This document shows positions 47,045 to 58,310 of a stretch of 64,000 bases of DNA, one piece after another. The first letter of the stretch is position 1. Each line of letters starts with the position of its first letter. The notes beneath the pieces are model-generated. The model had not been told where the DNA came from and made no database searches. It was given only the letters and a program-made list of their open reading frames with translations. The translations under genes were made by a program, and so were the position numbers. This DNA comes from Hevea brasiliensis (taxonomy: Eukaryota > Streptophyta > Magnoliopsida > Malpighiales > Euphorbiaceae): the NCBI RefSeq assembly GCF_030052815.1, contig NC_079507.1, forward strand, positions 17,258,141-17,322,140, read 5' to 3'.

Positions 47045-48531
47045 CCAATTGACCTGAAATTTTTACCATGAATAGTTAAGGCATATATCTACAACTCTTA
47101 TGAAGACACCAACACCCAGAAATGACAATAAGCAAGCCAAATAGCTTGCACAAGTTCGGGTCCAAAAACTGGCTGAACCAAAAGTGACCTAAAGTGACCA
47201 ATTTTGGTACATTCTAACCAACAATAGTAAAATGACCATAACTTGGTCTAGTAAACTCAGAATAACCTGAAATTTTGCTCCGTGTGCAATAAGACATAGA
47301 TCTACAAGTTTGTAGTTTTGACCGAAACCCGAAAACTGAGGGAACTAGGTCATCCGGCTAGGTCAAATTAGTATACCGAAATCCGGCAAATTGTAATGAA
47401 ACGCAATATACATGGAAATGAATTGGGTAACATTTACCAACCCTAAAAGGCTATAAATGTGACATATTGGTAACATTAAAACCTAATTCACCTGCACTGC
47501 ATCGAGGGTCAACATCTTAGGTTGACTAAGAAAATAATAGAATTCAATAAATTAAGTATTAAGCCTTATTGTTAGAGACGGTTTAAATGAGTACTAAAAC
47601 ACTTCAAATTGTGTGTTTCAGTTAGCAAAGACTCAGGGAAAGGGAAGGAAACACTGAGTCAGAGACAAGAGACAGTTATTAGAGGTTTGTGCACAATAGT
47701 TATTTCTTTTGAATTTTTCAATTAAAATAAATTATGATTATTTGTATGTTATTATTTTAAATTGTGTTTGTGCACAATAATTTTGATTTCTTATTTTCTA
47801 CTTAAAAATTTATTTGAATATTATAGTTTTAAATTGTATCTGTGCACAATACTTTTTATATATCTGCTTTTACCAGAAAATTTATTTGGAGAATTGAGTT
47901 ATGAATAATTTTTTATTATTTTAACTTTGAGAATCTTATTTGGAAATTATTGTGTTGCCTATTTTGCAAATGGAAATTATGAAATATTGTAATTTGGAAT
48001 TGTTTTGATTCACAATTGGCATAACATTGTTACTATGTTCCTCTTCCATTTATGGGGTGAGTGTGATTATGTTCCTCCCTCTTTGACTTGTCAGTCTGAG
48101 GTGAGTGTGGATGAGTACTCATTATTTAGCTAGCTTCCTCCCTCATTGATTTCGATTATTGGGGTGAGTGTGTCTTGTAGTGGTGTACAACATGGCATGT
48201 GCGGAAAAATTGTGTCATGGCCTAAGTTATGTTATTGATTGACAACACTGTATTCAATTATTTGATCAAATGGTGTTATTGATTGGCAAAACTGTATTAT
48301 TCAATTATTTGATCAAATGGTGTTATTGATTGGCAAAACTATATTATTCAGTTATTTGATCAAATTGTGTTATTAATTGGCAAAACTGTATTACTAAGTT
48401 ATTTGATCAAATTTGTGTTATATGAACTTTGTAAATTGTGAATTATTTGATTTGTGAATTGTCAATAAAAGATTTATATATCGCATTTCAAATTGTTATT
48501 GTGCACCACTGAGTAAATTTTACTCAGCGAT
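47045..48531 (+). repeat. Gypsy LTR 'G', middle part (both ends cut)
   Basis: It aligns with 8330-9700 of chromovirus C's LTR, from TCCAATTGACCTGAAATTTT to the stem-loop CTGAGTAAA/TTTACTCAG (48,509-48,527). Its left end joins element F remains without a terminus, indicating deletion or recombination. Its right end is cut by LTR H within the second stem-loop (GCGAT). Confidence 0.85.
48509..48527 (+). other. Stem-loop 1 in LTR G
   Basis: CTGAGTAAA pairs with TTTACTCAG with a single base between the arms on paper (fewer pairs in practice). The outer stem bases match C, and the inner ones differ on both sides in a pairing-preserving way. Stem 2 is interrupted by H. Confidence 0.6.
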
Positions 48532-49200
48532 TGTCACACCTTACTCCTCGTAAGATGTAACATGTTCCCATAGTAGAACTAATGAATTACCGTACTTCAC
48601 CTACCGGTAACCCATTAAATATACTACAAGGGATTTTAAAACTATTTTCGTACATTTTGGAAATGGTGAGCATTTTGGTAGGAAATAAAAACATTTATTC
48701 AAAGTTTAAAACTAGTAAAAATTTTTGTCCATTTTTATTTTTTCGCAAATTTTATAAAAATTTCGGCAGAGTGCCTTTTTGTATTTTGAGAAAACAGTTC
48801 TTCAAAACCTGAAAATAGAAACACTCCCAATATATTTCTCAATCACAACTCCATTTGCAACCACCAAACTTTAAATCAACAGCAATAGCAACACTTCAAT
48901 TAAAAATCCAAATTTCAAATCAAAAATTAATATCTCAAAACATTTCATAACTCATGCATATTACATTTTAAATCATTAATTTACAGTCATAAGTTAATTT
49001 ACAGATGCAAAATCTCAAAAATAATATTATTATAAATTTATCTGTACAACTGCTCAAATTAAGAGATACATATGCATACTATCATATTTACATCAAACTA
49101 AACTATCAGGGTATAGACAAATACCCGTACAAAAATTCTTCAATGGTGCTCTTCTCTAATTGTAGCAGCTCGCTCTGCTGCTAAGTCCTTCTCTCTATCT

Positions 49201-49243
49201 GCGACAACAAGTTAAAGTTATCGCTAAGTATATAAACACTCAG
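49201..49243 (-). other. Paired stem-loops in LTR H
   Basis: Transcript strand: stem 2 is GCGATAAC/GTTGTCGC (49,224-49,217 with 49,208-49,201), eight pairs with one G-U. Stem 1 is CTGAGT/ACTTAG with one wobble. Relative to LTR D, a G-C pair in stem 2 is replaced by A-U on both sides. Confidence 0.62.
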
Positions 49244-51628
49244 TGGTGCACAATAAAGCATAAAATGTATAATATAAAACATTTATGAACAAATCATCAT
49301 TCAAAAATTTCATAATCGCATTTCACAATTTTTTTCTCAAATCACATTTATAACAAATCATAATTTTCAAAGCTTAATATAACACAACTTGATTAAACAA
49401 TTTAATAAATATAGTGTTCCCAAACAATAACACATCTTAGGCCATGACACAAAATTTCCAAACATGTCGTGTGTACATCACGATAAGGCATACTCACCCC
49501 ACTAATCGAAATCAATGAGGGAGGTGGCTAGCTAGCTAATGAGTACTCATTCAAACTTGCCCCTTAGACTGGAAAGCCAGAGAGGGAGGAAAATGATCAA
49601 ATATCAAACTCACCCCACAAGTGGAGGAGGAACATATTAGTATTGCCATGCCAAGTGTGAAGTAAAAATAATTTAAATCAAGTTATTCAAATATTTTATA
49701 CAATTCACAAATCATATTTCATTCTAAACTTTTCATTTACAAGGTAGGCAACACACTATTTTTCAAATAAGATTTTCAAAGCCATAACTAAATTCAAAAC
49801 CATATTGTTCAAATATTTCATACAAATCAATAATTAATTTTCCTTCCAAATTTCCATTGTAGAATAGGCAACACAACATTCTCGAAATTCGTAATGAACA
49901 AACACATTCACAATGTATAACAAATCAATTTCCATTATGAAAACTATAATTTAAAATTTTTGTGCACAAACCTGACCTGAGTCGCCTCTAGGCCTTGACT
50001 CAGTCCCTTATACCTTCCGGGTCTTTTTCAGCTGAAACACAATATTTATAGTGTTTCAGTATCTTATTTCACAGTAAATCCAATAATTAATTCATAAATA
50101 CTTAATCTAGCCCTAATATGCTTAAACTAGCATTCTTGGAAATTTTCATTTTAGAGTTACTATTCATGGTACTATTCAAGTCAATTTGTTGACTTTCTAA
50201 GGCTTAATAGGTATGGAAATTCCAACTTCACCCACATACCACATTTTGATCACTAAATTTGTTGGTTTTGGTTGTTTATTCTAATTCTAAGTCTTTTAGG
50301 CAAATTTGTAAATTTTCAGTTTTGGTGTCTAAGGTTGCACTGTTCCATTGGTCATCTTGCTGTTGGAAGCTGGCAAAACTTTCTTTATAGAAAATGTTTC
50401 CTATTGTCTTAACTAAATTCTCCTTTTTGAATCACTCCAATTGGAGTTTTTTAGCTCAAGTTATAGCCATGTGAACCATGGCTGCCAGATTGGACTTAAC
50501 CCAGTTTTCTGGGCAAATTTTGGTTCTCACAGTTTTACGTCACCAACTTGGGGTGGCCAAATGACTTGGTAAATGGAATAATTTGTGTTTATGTTCTTCA
50601 TGAAAGTTTTAGGTCTATATCTCATCTAACCACTGGTAAAATTTCAGGTCATTTTGACCTGCCTAGCTCAAGTTATGACTAAATGAATAAACACTGTTCA
50701 TTTGGTCAATTTATACAGGGACAGACTGAGATTTTTCAAGTTTGGTCAATTTGTTCACTAGGTTTTGGTCACTTTTTGGGCATGCTTCCCAAATGAAAAT
50801 TGTGTCATTTAGTGTCTATTTTCATTCCCAATTGGTCTCATACCAATTGGACTTATGAAATTTTATTTTTGATCCCTCAAAGGTAACTTGGTTATGCTGC
50901 TAGCAGCATGACCATACTCAATCCGAATTTGGCCTTAACTCCAACCATTCCAACACACTTCATTTGGTCACTATTGACCATTTCTCACTTCAAAATAGGT
51001 CCGAGACATCGTTTACAAGTTTCTCACATTTTTTGTCTCTAAACCCTAATATCCAAAACCCTAATTCACAATTCCTTGCATTTAGCTAATTCAAGCCTTT
51101 AATCACAACCATTTAACTACTTAAAGTTCATATCACCATCTAAGTTAATCAAATCATGCAATAACACCCCCATATACATGCTGGCCGAAAATCATTCATT
51201 TTCCCTCAATAAATTTTTATTTCATTTTAAGCATATTTCTAAGTTAACTAAGTTATAAACACAAGTAATGAACTCATTTGTAACTTAAATCACTAACCTT
51301 TGTGTAGCAACTTCTAACTCCCCTTTTCTCCAATTTTCTTTCTTCTTTTCTTCTTTCTTTGATGACCAATCTTCTTCTCAAGTGATTAAATCAAGTTTTT
51401 ATGAAGCAATTATGGGAGAAGTTGAGGTTTAGTAAGGATTTCAAAGCTTGAGTGCAAGCTTTAATGAAGGAAAATTCATGGAGATGAGAGGGAGAGTGAG
51501 GCGGCACAAGGTGAAGAAGAAGACTAAATGATATTTTTTTTCTTTTTCTTTCTTTTATTTATTTTGTCTTATGGAAGACCCAAAAAAAATCAATTTAATT
51601 AATTTATTAATTATAGGATTAATGGCAT

Positions 51629-51652
51629 CATGCATGATGTCATGCATGATGT
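51629..51652. repeat. Tandem 12-bp CATGCATGATGT pair in LTR H
   Basis: Two perfect units, each with the RY-type CATGCATG core and, across the junctions, TGATGTCA. It lies in the U3 part of the LTR, where enhancer repeats are expected. Confidence 0.7.
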
Positions 51653-52867
51653 CATCTTCCTACACCTTTTTCATTTTCTTTCTTTTTTTTTATTTTTCTA
51701 TTAGTTCTGTGACACCCCTTACCCGACTACAGTGTAGCCGAGCAAGTTATGCCACTTAGTGTGCCGAGCACTCTATTTTATCTTAATTCATTTTTATTCT
51801 TCCTTTTGAATATAACTTGTGAAATATAATTTATTTAAGCCATTTATCGAAATTATAATTTATTTAAGGTTCCGAAAATTTTAAAGAAAATTCGGCGGAG
51901 TACCGGCTAAAAATGGAGAAAACAGTTCTTCGGAACATGTGAAAAACACTTCCAATATTCATATATTCGTATTCAATTACTCTCAAACTCCAATAATCAT
52001 CATCTCAACATTTTTCACCATTCATTTCTCAATCATTCATCTCATGTGATAATCATGTACAAGTCACAGTTATGTATTCACTTTTCCTTTCACAAATACA
52101 ATTTTCATAACAATTCCTCTATTTGTCATTCATTCATTTCACATCATCATTAGACTCAAATCATAAATAAATTCTCACATGTGATTTATAATCACAATTT
52201 ACAAGTACTTACATTAATACAAAATTATATTACATTTGTTTCAAATACACAAGATAAAATAAGAGTTTAATTACAAAATTTACAAAAACCTCAAAATACA
52301 AAATGGGACCTAGTGTCCTACCAATGCACTGTGGATGGTGAGGTGACACGGATACTATGCAGAACTGTGAACTGCCTTACCGAATCTGTGGTCTACTGGG
52401 CCCTCTGTCCAAATCTTCAGTACCTACGCGTTGCAAAAGCGATGCGCTAAGCATAAAGCTTAGTGGTGCCAATAATACAAGAAAATATAATATGCAAATA
52501 AAAATAATAATTTCCTTGCTATTGTGTTCATAAGAAATGAATAATTACTAACTTATTGTTTAGTTGAGGGCTAATCATGTTTTATGATATTAACTTCTTC
52601 ATGCATTTCGTTAATTATTTTCTTCATGATCTTGAGCTTCTTTGTATTTTTGTAATCATTCCTGATACTTAATTTTCGTATTTTCTTTAATAATTAGTTC
52701 AATCACAGTTATACTTTTCCATGCCTAAGTAACCTATACTGGACGACTGGACTGGATAACGGGTCGTTGGCACTTGACACCGTGGTGCCTCAGGCTGTCA
52801 TACCATGGGACGCAGAACGTCAACCACGTATGCAGTCTGTATGGCTAAAAAGCCATGATATCACATA

Positions 52868-52945
52868 ATCGGGCATAAAAGCCATGAATACGGGCATAAA
52901 GCCATGAATACGGGCATAAAGCCGTGAATACAGGCATAAAGCCTT
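52868..52945. repeat. Four tandem ~20-bp units with GGGCATAAAGCC core
   Basis: Units of about 20 bp (CGGGCATAAAGCCATGAATA and variants) are each a small GGC/GCC hairpin. LTRs A, E and F have degenerate counterparts at the same LTR position. Confidence 0.85.
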
Positions 52946-53321
52946 TCGCAGTACTGCTAAAACAATACCCTATTGGCATGCCAAACTATCCAAACCAATC
53001 TTGTTAGGTATACTAGGGCATTTAATACTTTAGAATTCTTCAATCTTTGAATTTCAAGTTTTCATGTCACTATTCACTTTATTAGTCAACTAAAATGTTG
53101 ACTTTAGCATAGACAATAGGTACATTGGTTTTGACACTCCCAACATACCATATTTTGCATTCAAAACTTGTTGGTTTTGGTCACTTTCTCAAAGCTTAGG
53201 TCATTTTGGCAAAATTGCCAATTTTTGGTTTTGGTGTCACTATTCACCTCATTGGTCAACAAGAAAGTTGACTTTTGCATAAAAAATATATACATTGAAT
53301 TTGGCACTTCAAACATACCAC

Positions 53322-53326
53322 ATTTT
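53322..53326. repeat. Target-site duplication ATTTT, left copy (Copia 2)
   Basis: Matches 62,940-62,944. Joining the flanks restores LTR I sequence colinear with LTR A (180-260, opposite strand). Confidence 0.93.
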
Positions 53327-55424
53327 TGAAGGAACGGAAGCGTGAAAAACACAAGATTATACTATTGAATTCAAAAAAATTTCGCCTAGGGTCACATGCA
53401 CCATGCAAGATTTATTTTTATCTATTTGATTTCAATGATAAACAACATATTAAAACTCTTTTAATATGTTTTTGGATCTGTATTTGCCATTTAAGATTTT
53501 AAAATTAATCAGATTAATTTTAGAACCCTAGATTAAATCAAGAACGATTACACTAACCTCTTGATGCACTGCAGCGTGTCTGCGCCTTTGAGATTCATCT
53601 TCAGGACACCAAATGTTATCCCTCTAGCTTGTCCACACCAAGAACACCTATGGCAGCCCTTGAACAGCCTCTAAAGCTTTTTCTATTAATTAGAAATTCA
53701 AGTTCTGTCTTTTAAGAGATTAGAGATGTAAACAGGACACTAGAAACAATTTCTAGTGTTCTTAATTCAAGAGATTGATGGCTAATCTCTTTGAATTGAT
53801 GAGAGATGAAGAGAAATAGCTGGAGAGGCTCAAAGTGGCGTGACAAATGAGAGGAGAGGCTGCTGGTTATTTTTCTTTTCATAACCACACTTAAATAGCT
53901 AGGTTAACACATTAAACCCTAGCCACATGTCACCTTTTGATTAGCTCTAGGTTTAAGTGACCCAATCACATTGTGCTAAGTGTCAAACCTATATTTAATC
54001 TTGATTTTAATCATCTTACATGATTAAAAAAAACATTTGGCAAGCTTATGTGTAATCCCATGTGTCACCATCTCATGGTGCCACGTGTCACAATATGAAA
54101 TGACAAAAATGACCCAGTGTCTTAATTTTGAGTTCTTAACACAAAATAATTATTTTCTTCTTCTAATTAATTTATATCAAATATAAATTAATTAATTAAT
54201 CTCTATTAATTAATTTCTCATCAATTAAATTCATATTTAAACACTTTAAATATAAATTTAATTTATACTACACATCCAATAATCTAGATTTGGTTTCAAG
54301 TCATGCTAGGGACTTTGCAATTTAATTGCAAACCAAACATATTTAATTAATCAATTAAACTCTTTAATTAATTAATTAAATCATATTTAAATAGGTGATA
54401 ACTTGTGTATGTGTGTGACTTACTAGGCTCATCACTAATTGGCAATGAGACATGATATCAACTCTTAATATCATCAGAACTCTTTCTTACCATAAATGAT
54501 TTCTCTAAATCATTTTATGAACCTCATAAACCATGGTTAACACCTAGCATAGCATGCCATGGCCACCCAATTAGTAATAAGATTTACCTTAAATGAACCT
54601 GTAATCATATGTTACCATGCACTAGAATCTCTCTGTTACAAAATCCCAACTCAAATGGAGTCATGGTTTATGTCAAACTCCATTTGCTATGAATATTATG
54701 TTCTCTTTTAATTCCAGTTCTTGATTAAAAGATTTTCTCATCGAAACTCTTTTACGAATAAATCTATCTGTCTGGCCGAACTTGAAACATCAAGAACAAT
54801 TAAATGAACATAGGATTTTATCTCTATTTACTTAGAGGCAGATTCCATCTTGATCAACACCTACCTCCATATATAACTAGCGAGCCAACACATGCCCATA
54901 TACCCATACATAGTACAAGTATGAAAGCGATATCAAACTCAAACTACCTATATACAAGATAAGCTGTGCTATCTCGGTCTAAAGATTATATGCATGATAT
55001 GATTTATGACAAAACATTGACAAGAGTAAACTCCATGTGCTTGTCATAAGTGTCACTTAGTTGACCTACTTATCATTTATAAGTGCCTATCATGTTTGTT
55101 ATATGGCATGAGACTCACCATTCCATCTTATTTATATCTCATATAAATAACTTGGGAACAAACATGAATACAATCTTTCTGGATAAGTCATGTCCTTATT
55201 ATGAAGTATCCTCGATTGTGAACCTATTTATGATACTTTGTGCTAGAAATATTGTCACTCATATTCTTAACAACTTAAGAATAATATTTCTAACAAAATA
55301 TCAATGGACCTTTTCTATTACACATAAATATATTATGTAAACGGAAAAGTGAAAATGCATTTTATTAATAAAATTATGTACAAGATACATACTAAATGAT
55401 ATGCTCTAGGGCATACTACTAACA
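53327..55424 (-). repeat. 3' LTR of Copia 2 (2098 bp)
   Basis: In plus view it runs from TGAAGGAACGG to ACTACTAACA. It is highly similar to the 5' LTR, but between about 54,085 and 55,070 it has many small indels centred on CAG/CTG trinucleotides. A candidate promoter TATTTAAG is on the minus strand near 53,893-53,900. The open frame 55,083-55,340 is identical to 62,598-62,855 in the other LTR and is not a gene. Confidence 0.94.
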
Positions 55425-55434
55425 ATCTCCCACT
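55425..55434 (-). other. Polypurine tract of Copia 2
   Basis: The minus strand reads AGTGGGAGAT immediately before the LTR start TGTTAGTAGT. Confidence 0.85.
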
Positions 55435-55438
55435 AGCA

Positions 55439-56014
55439 CTAGAGCCATTCATTATAATATCTTAGACCTATCTTCTCAAGATGTCGGTCTAACTGAGTCT
55501 GTGACATAGGCTTAGTGAATGGATCAGCTGGATTTTCAGCTGATGCTATTTTCTGCATGGCTATATCGCCTCGCCCAACTATTTCTCTGATAATGTGGTA
55601 GCGCCTTTCTATGTGTTTGGATTTATGGTGAGACATTGGATCCTTAGCTCAGATGATCGCTCCATTATTGTCACGGTGTAGTGGGCTGGCGACTCAATGG
55701 AAGGAACTACTGTAAGTTACATCACGAACTTCTTTATCCAAACACTTCTTTTCTGACATCGATGCGAGAATATACTCAGCCTCAGTAGTGGAATCTGCAG
55801 TCGTGCTCTGTTTGGAACTCTTCCAACTGACTGCACCTCCATTACAAATGAACACATATCCAGAGGTAGACTTTCTATCATCGATATCTGATTGGAAGTC
55901 AGAATCAGTATAACCATCTAATTGCAAGTCTCCACCTCCATAAATCAAGAATAAATCCTTAGTTCTTCTCAAGTACTTAAGGATATTCTTGATCGCTATC
56001 GATGTTCTAAACAC
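55439..56014 (-). pseudogene. Copia 2 RNase H (frameshifted)
   Basis: Minus strand 56,014-55,694 reads IKNILKYLRRTKDLFLIYGG, DGYTDSDFQSDIDDRKSTSG and KQSTTADSTTEAEYI, which include the catalytic Asp (DSD) and Glu (AEAEY-type) positions. After a frame change near 55,760 the C-terminal HIERRYHIIREIV and ENPADPFTKPMS follow to the stop at 55,439. The frame change lies in a cluster of CAG/CTG-linked indels, and the reading across 55,640-55,770 is garbled relative to Copia 1. Confidence 0.9.
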
Positions 56015-57134
56015 GGATTGGAGTGATACCGCTAGTCAAACTAACGACATATGAGATATCTGGCCTAGTACACAACATTGCATACATTAAACTTCCAATA
56101 GCCGAAGCATATGGAATCCTAGCCATCTTATCTCTTTCTTCGGGTGTCTTTGGAGACATCTCTTTAGAAAGATGGATACCATGTCTCACTGGTAACAATC
56201 CTCTCTTGGAATCAAGCATGTTAAACCTCTTTAACACCTTTTCCAAGTATAGACTTTGGGATAAACCTATTATTCTTTTCGCTCTATCTCTATAGATGCG
56301 AATCCCAAGAATATAGGTTGCCTCCCCTAAGTCTTTCATGGAGAATGTATTTGACAACCATACCTTTATTGTTGTCAACATACCTGTGTCATTACCTATC
56401 AACAGTATGTCATCCACATATAAGACAAGGAAAGTGATAGCTCTGTCACTAACCTTCTTATATACACATGGCTCATCCTCATTTTTGATAAAACCAAAGG
56501 ATTTAATGGCTTCATCAAAACGAATGTTCCAACTCCTCGAAGCTTGTTTCAACCCATAAATGGATCGCTTTAGCTTGCATACCTTGGAACCATCTTGGGA
56601 TTTAAATCCCCTAGGTTGTTCCATGAAAATGTTTTCTTCAATGTATCCATTAAGAAAAGCTGTTTTGACATCCATCTGCCAAATCTCATAATCATAGTAT
56701 GCAGCTATTGCTATTAAAATCCTAATTGATTTAAGCATGGCAACAGGCGAAAAAGTCTCCTCATAGTCTATTCCTTGCCTTTGGCGAAACCCTTTCGCTA
56801 CTAGCCTTGCCTTATAGGTCTCTACCTTTCCATCAGAACCAATTTTCTTCTTGAAAACCCATTTGTTCCCTATAGGTACAATACCTTCAGGTGGGTCAAC
56901 AAGATCCCAAACTTGATTCTTATACATGGAATCAATCTCGGATTTCATAGCATCAATCCATTTTGAAGAGTCTATATCTGATATAGCTTCTTCATAGGTA
57001 AGTGGATCATCTCCATGATCTACTTCTTCATGAGTAGACAACTCTTGTTCTTCTTCATGAAGAAAACCATATCTCACCGGTGGGTGAGATACCCTGGTTG
57101 TTCTACGAGGAACAAATTGTAGATGTTTCATCAA
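56007..57134 (-). pseudogene. Copia 2 reverse transcriptase (long open segment, 375 aa)
   Basis: The segment is open from 57,134 down to 56,007. Blocks in order: linker VDHGDDPLTYEEAI; RT start NKWVFKKKIGSDGKVETYKA; ARLVAKGFRQRQGIDYEETF; QMDVKTAFLNGYIEENIFM; YGLKQASRSWN; active site LYVDDILLIGND (about 56,396-56,430); LGIRIYRDRAKRIIGLSQ; and ARIPYASAIGSLMYAMLCTR. All RT catalytic Asp are present. The last residues (about 56,007-56,050) run out of frame into the damaged junction with RNase H. This is the best-preserved enzyme segment in the window, but it is separated from integrase by a stop. Confidence 0.93.
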
Positions 57135-57230
57135 TGGGTATAGGTTGACTAGATGGATTTATATCCATCGATGCGATGGTTGGTCAGAATTCTCCAATTC
57201 TAACTCTATTTGCCTTCCTTTGCCTCCTTC

Positions 57231-58115
57231 TTAAACAAACTGTTGTTCAAGAAATGTGGCATCTCTACTTATCACAACCTTTTGTGAAGTAGGCAAATAA
57301 AAATAATATCCAAAACTATCTTTTGGATATCCAACAAATCGACCTTTTTCTGATCTGGTCTCCAATTTATCAGTGTTCAGCTTTTTGATATAAGCTGGAC
57401 AACCCCAAATCTTAACATGCTTTAGACTTGGTTTTCTTCCATGCCATATCTCATAAGGTGTGTAAGAAACTAATTTTGATGGAATCCTATTCAGAATATA
57501 CAAAGCTGATTCTAATGCAAATCCCCAAAAGAAGATTGGCATATCAGTATAGCTCATCATACTACGTACCATATCCAATAGGGTACGATTTCTCCTTTCA
57601 GATACACCATTCAGTTGTGGCGTTCCTGGAGGAGTCAGCTGAGAAACAATGCCATGCTCTCTCAAGTATTCATCAAATTTAGTACTCAAATATTCACCTC
57701 CACGATCTGATCGAAGAGCTTTAATACTTTTTCCTGTTTGATTTTCTACTTCAGATTTAAATTCCTTAAACTTTTCAAAGGATTCATGTTTGTATTTCAT
57801 CAAATATAAATACCCAAACCTTGATTTATCATCAGTAAAGGTAATAAAATAATGAAAGCCCCCTCTAGTCATTTCTTTAAATGGACCACATACATCACTA
57901 TGTATTAATTCCAAAATATTTTCAGCTCTTAGCCCTTGTCCAACAAAGGGTGATCTAGTCATTTTGTCTTGAAGGCAAGATTCACAAGTTGGAGTAGGCT
58001 CAGAGCCCAATGAGGATAGAATCCCCATTTTCTCCAATTTTGCAATCCTATCTTCTACAACATGACATAACCTTAAGTGCCAAATATATTTTGAACTTGA
58101 GTTGGTTTTCACCAT
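57231..58115 (-). pseudogene. Copia 2 integrase (open segment, 294 aa)
   Basis: The segment reads WHLRLCHVVEDRIAKLEKMG and CESCLQDKMTRSPF (zinc-binding HHCC module). Then come LELIHSDVCGPF (first Asp), LRSDRGGEYLS (second Asp) and GVSERRNRTLLDMVRSMMS (Glu), so the DDE triad is complete. The C-terminal YEIWHGRKPSLKHVKIWGC and DATFLEQQFV end at the stop at 57,231. About 95 bp with a frameshift and stops separate it from RT. The first Met is not a true start: in an intact element this is inside the polyprotein. Confidence 0.93.
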
Positions 58116-58310
58116 GGCATTGTATTCTTTTAGATTGCTATACTCTGGCTAGTGGAAACACTTTCTTACTGGCAATGGAAACACTTTCCTATTGGCAATG
58201 GAAACACTTTCCTGTTGGCAGTGGAAACACTGGCCAGTGGAAACACTTTCTTACTGGCAATGGAAACACTTTCCTATTGGCAATGGAAACACTTTCCTTT
58301 GCCTTCATCA
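58116..58310. repeat. 21-bp zinc-knuckle minisatellite replacing the protease region of Copia 2
   Basis: Seven or so imperfect copies of TGGCAATGGAAACACTTTCCT (and shortened GTGGAAACACTGGCCA) lie between the gag knuckle and integrase. On the minus strand each unit encodes GKCFHCQ, the first half of the nucleocapsid zinc knuckle. The downstream half knuckle and the whole protease block present in Copia 1 (20,520-20,960) are absent, and the array joins directly to NLKEYNAMVKTNSSSKY of the integrase side. Stops occur in all frames across it. Confidence 0.88.

Larger units (their letters stand above)
48532..51707 (-). repeat. Gypsy LTR 'H' (U3 end cut)
   Basis: In plus view it starts TGTCACACC, the family terminus. 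It carries the CAG|GTTTTGAAG acceptor-like block (minus, 48,811), both stem-loops (49,201-49,243), and AAAG|GTTAGTGAT near 51,300. It is cut by LTR I at 51,708 before its other terminus. GCGAT (48,527-48,531) would be its left target duplication. There are no genes. Confidence 0.85.
51708..53326 (-). repeat. Gypsy LTR 'I', first part
   Basis: In plus view it starts TGTGACACCCC, the mirror of the terminus of LTR A. It carries the stem-loop CTAAGC/GCTTAG (52,447-52,463), the ACCTACGCG block (52,423) and four short GGGCATAAAGCC repeats (52,868-52,945). Copia 2 is inserted at 53,327; LTR I resumes at 62,945. AGTTC (51,703-51,707) would be its left target duplication. Confidence 0.87.

Noticed and set aside
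55083..55340. Open frame of 85 codons present identically at 62,598-62,855
   Set aside because: Both lie at the same position in the two LTRs of Copia 2; the duplication reflects LTR identity, not a conserved gene.
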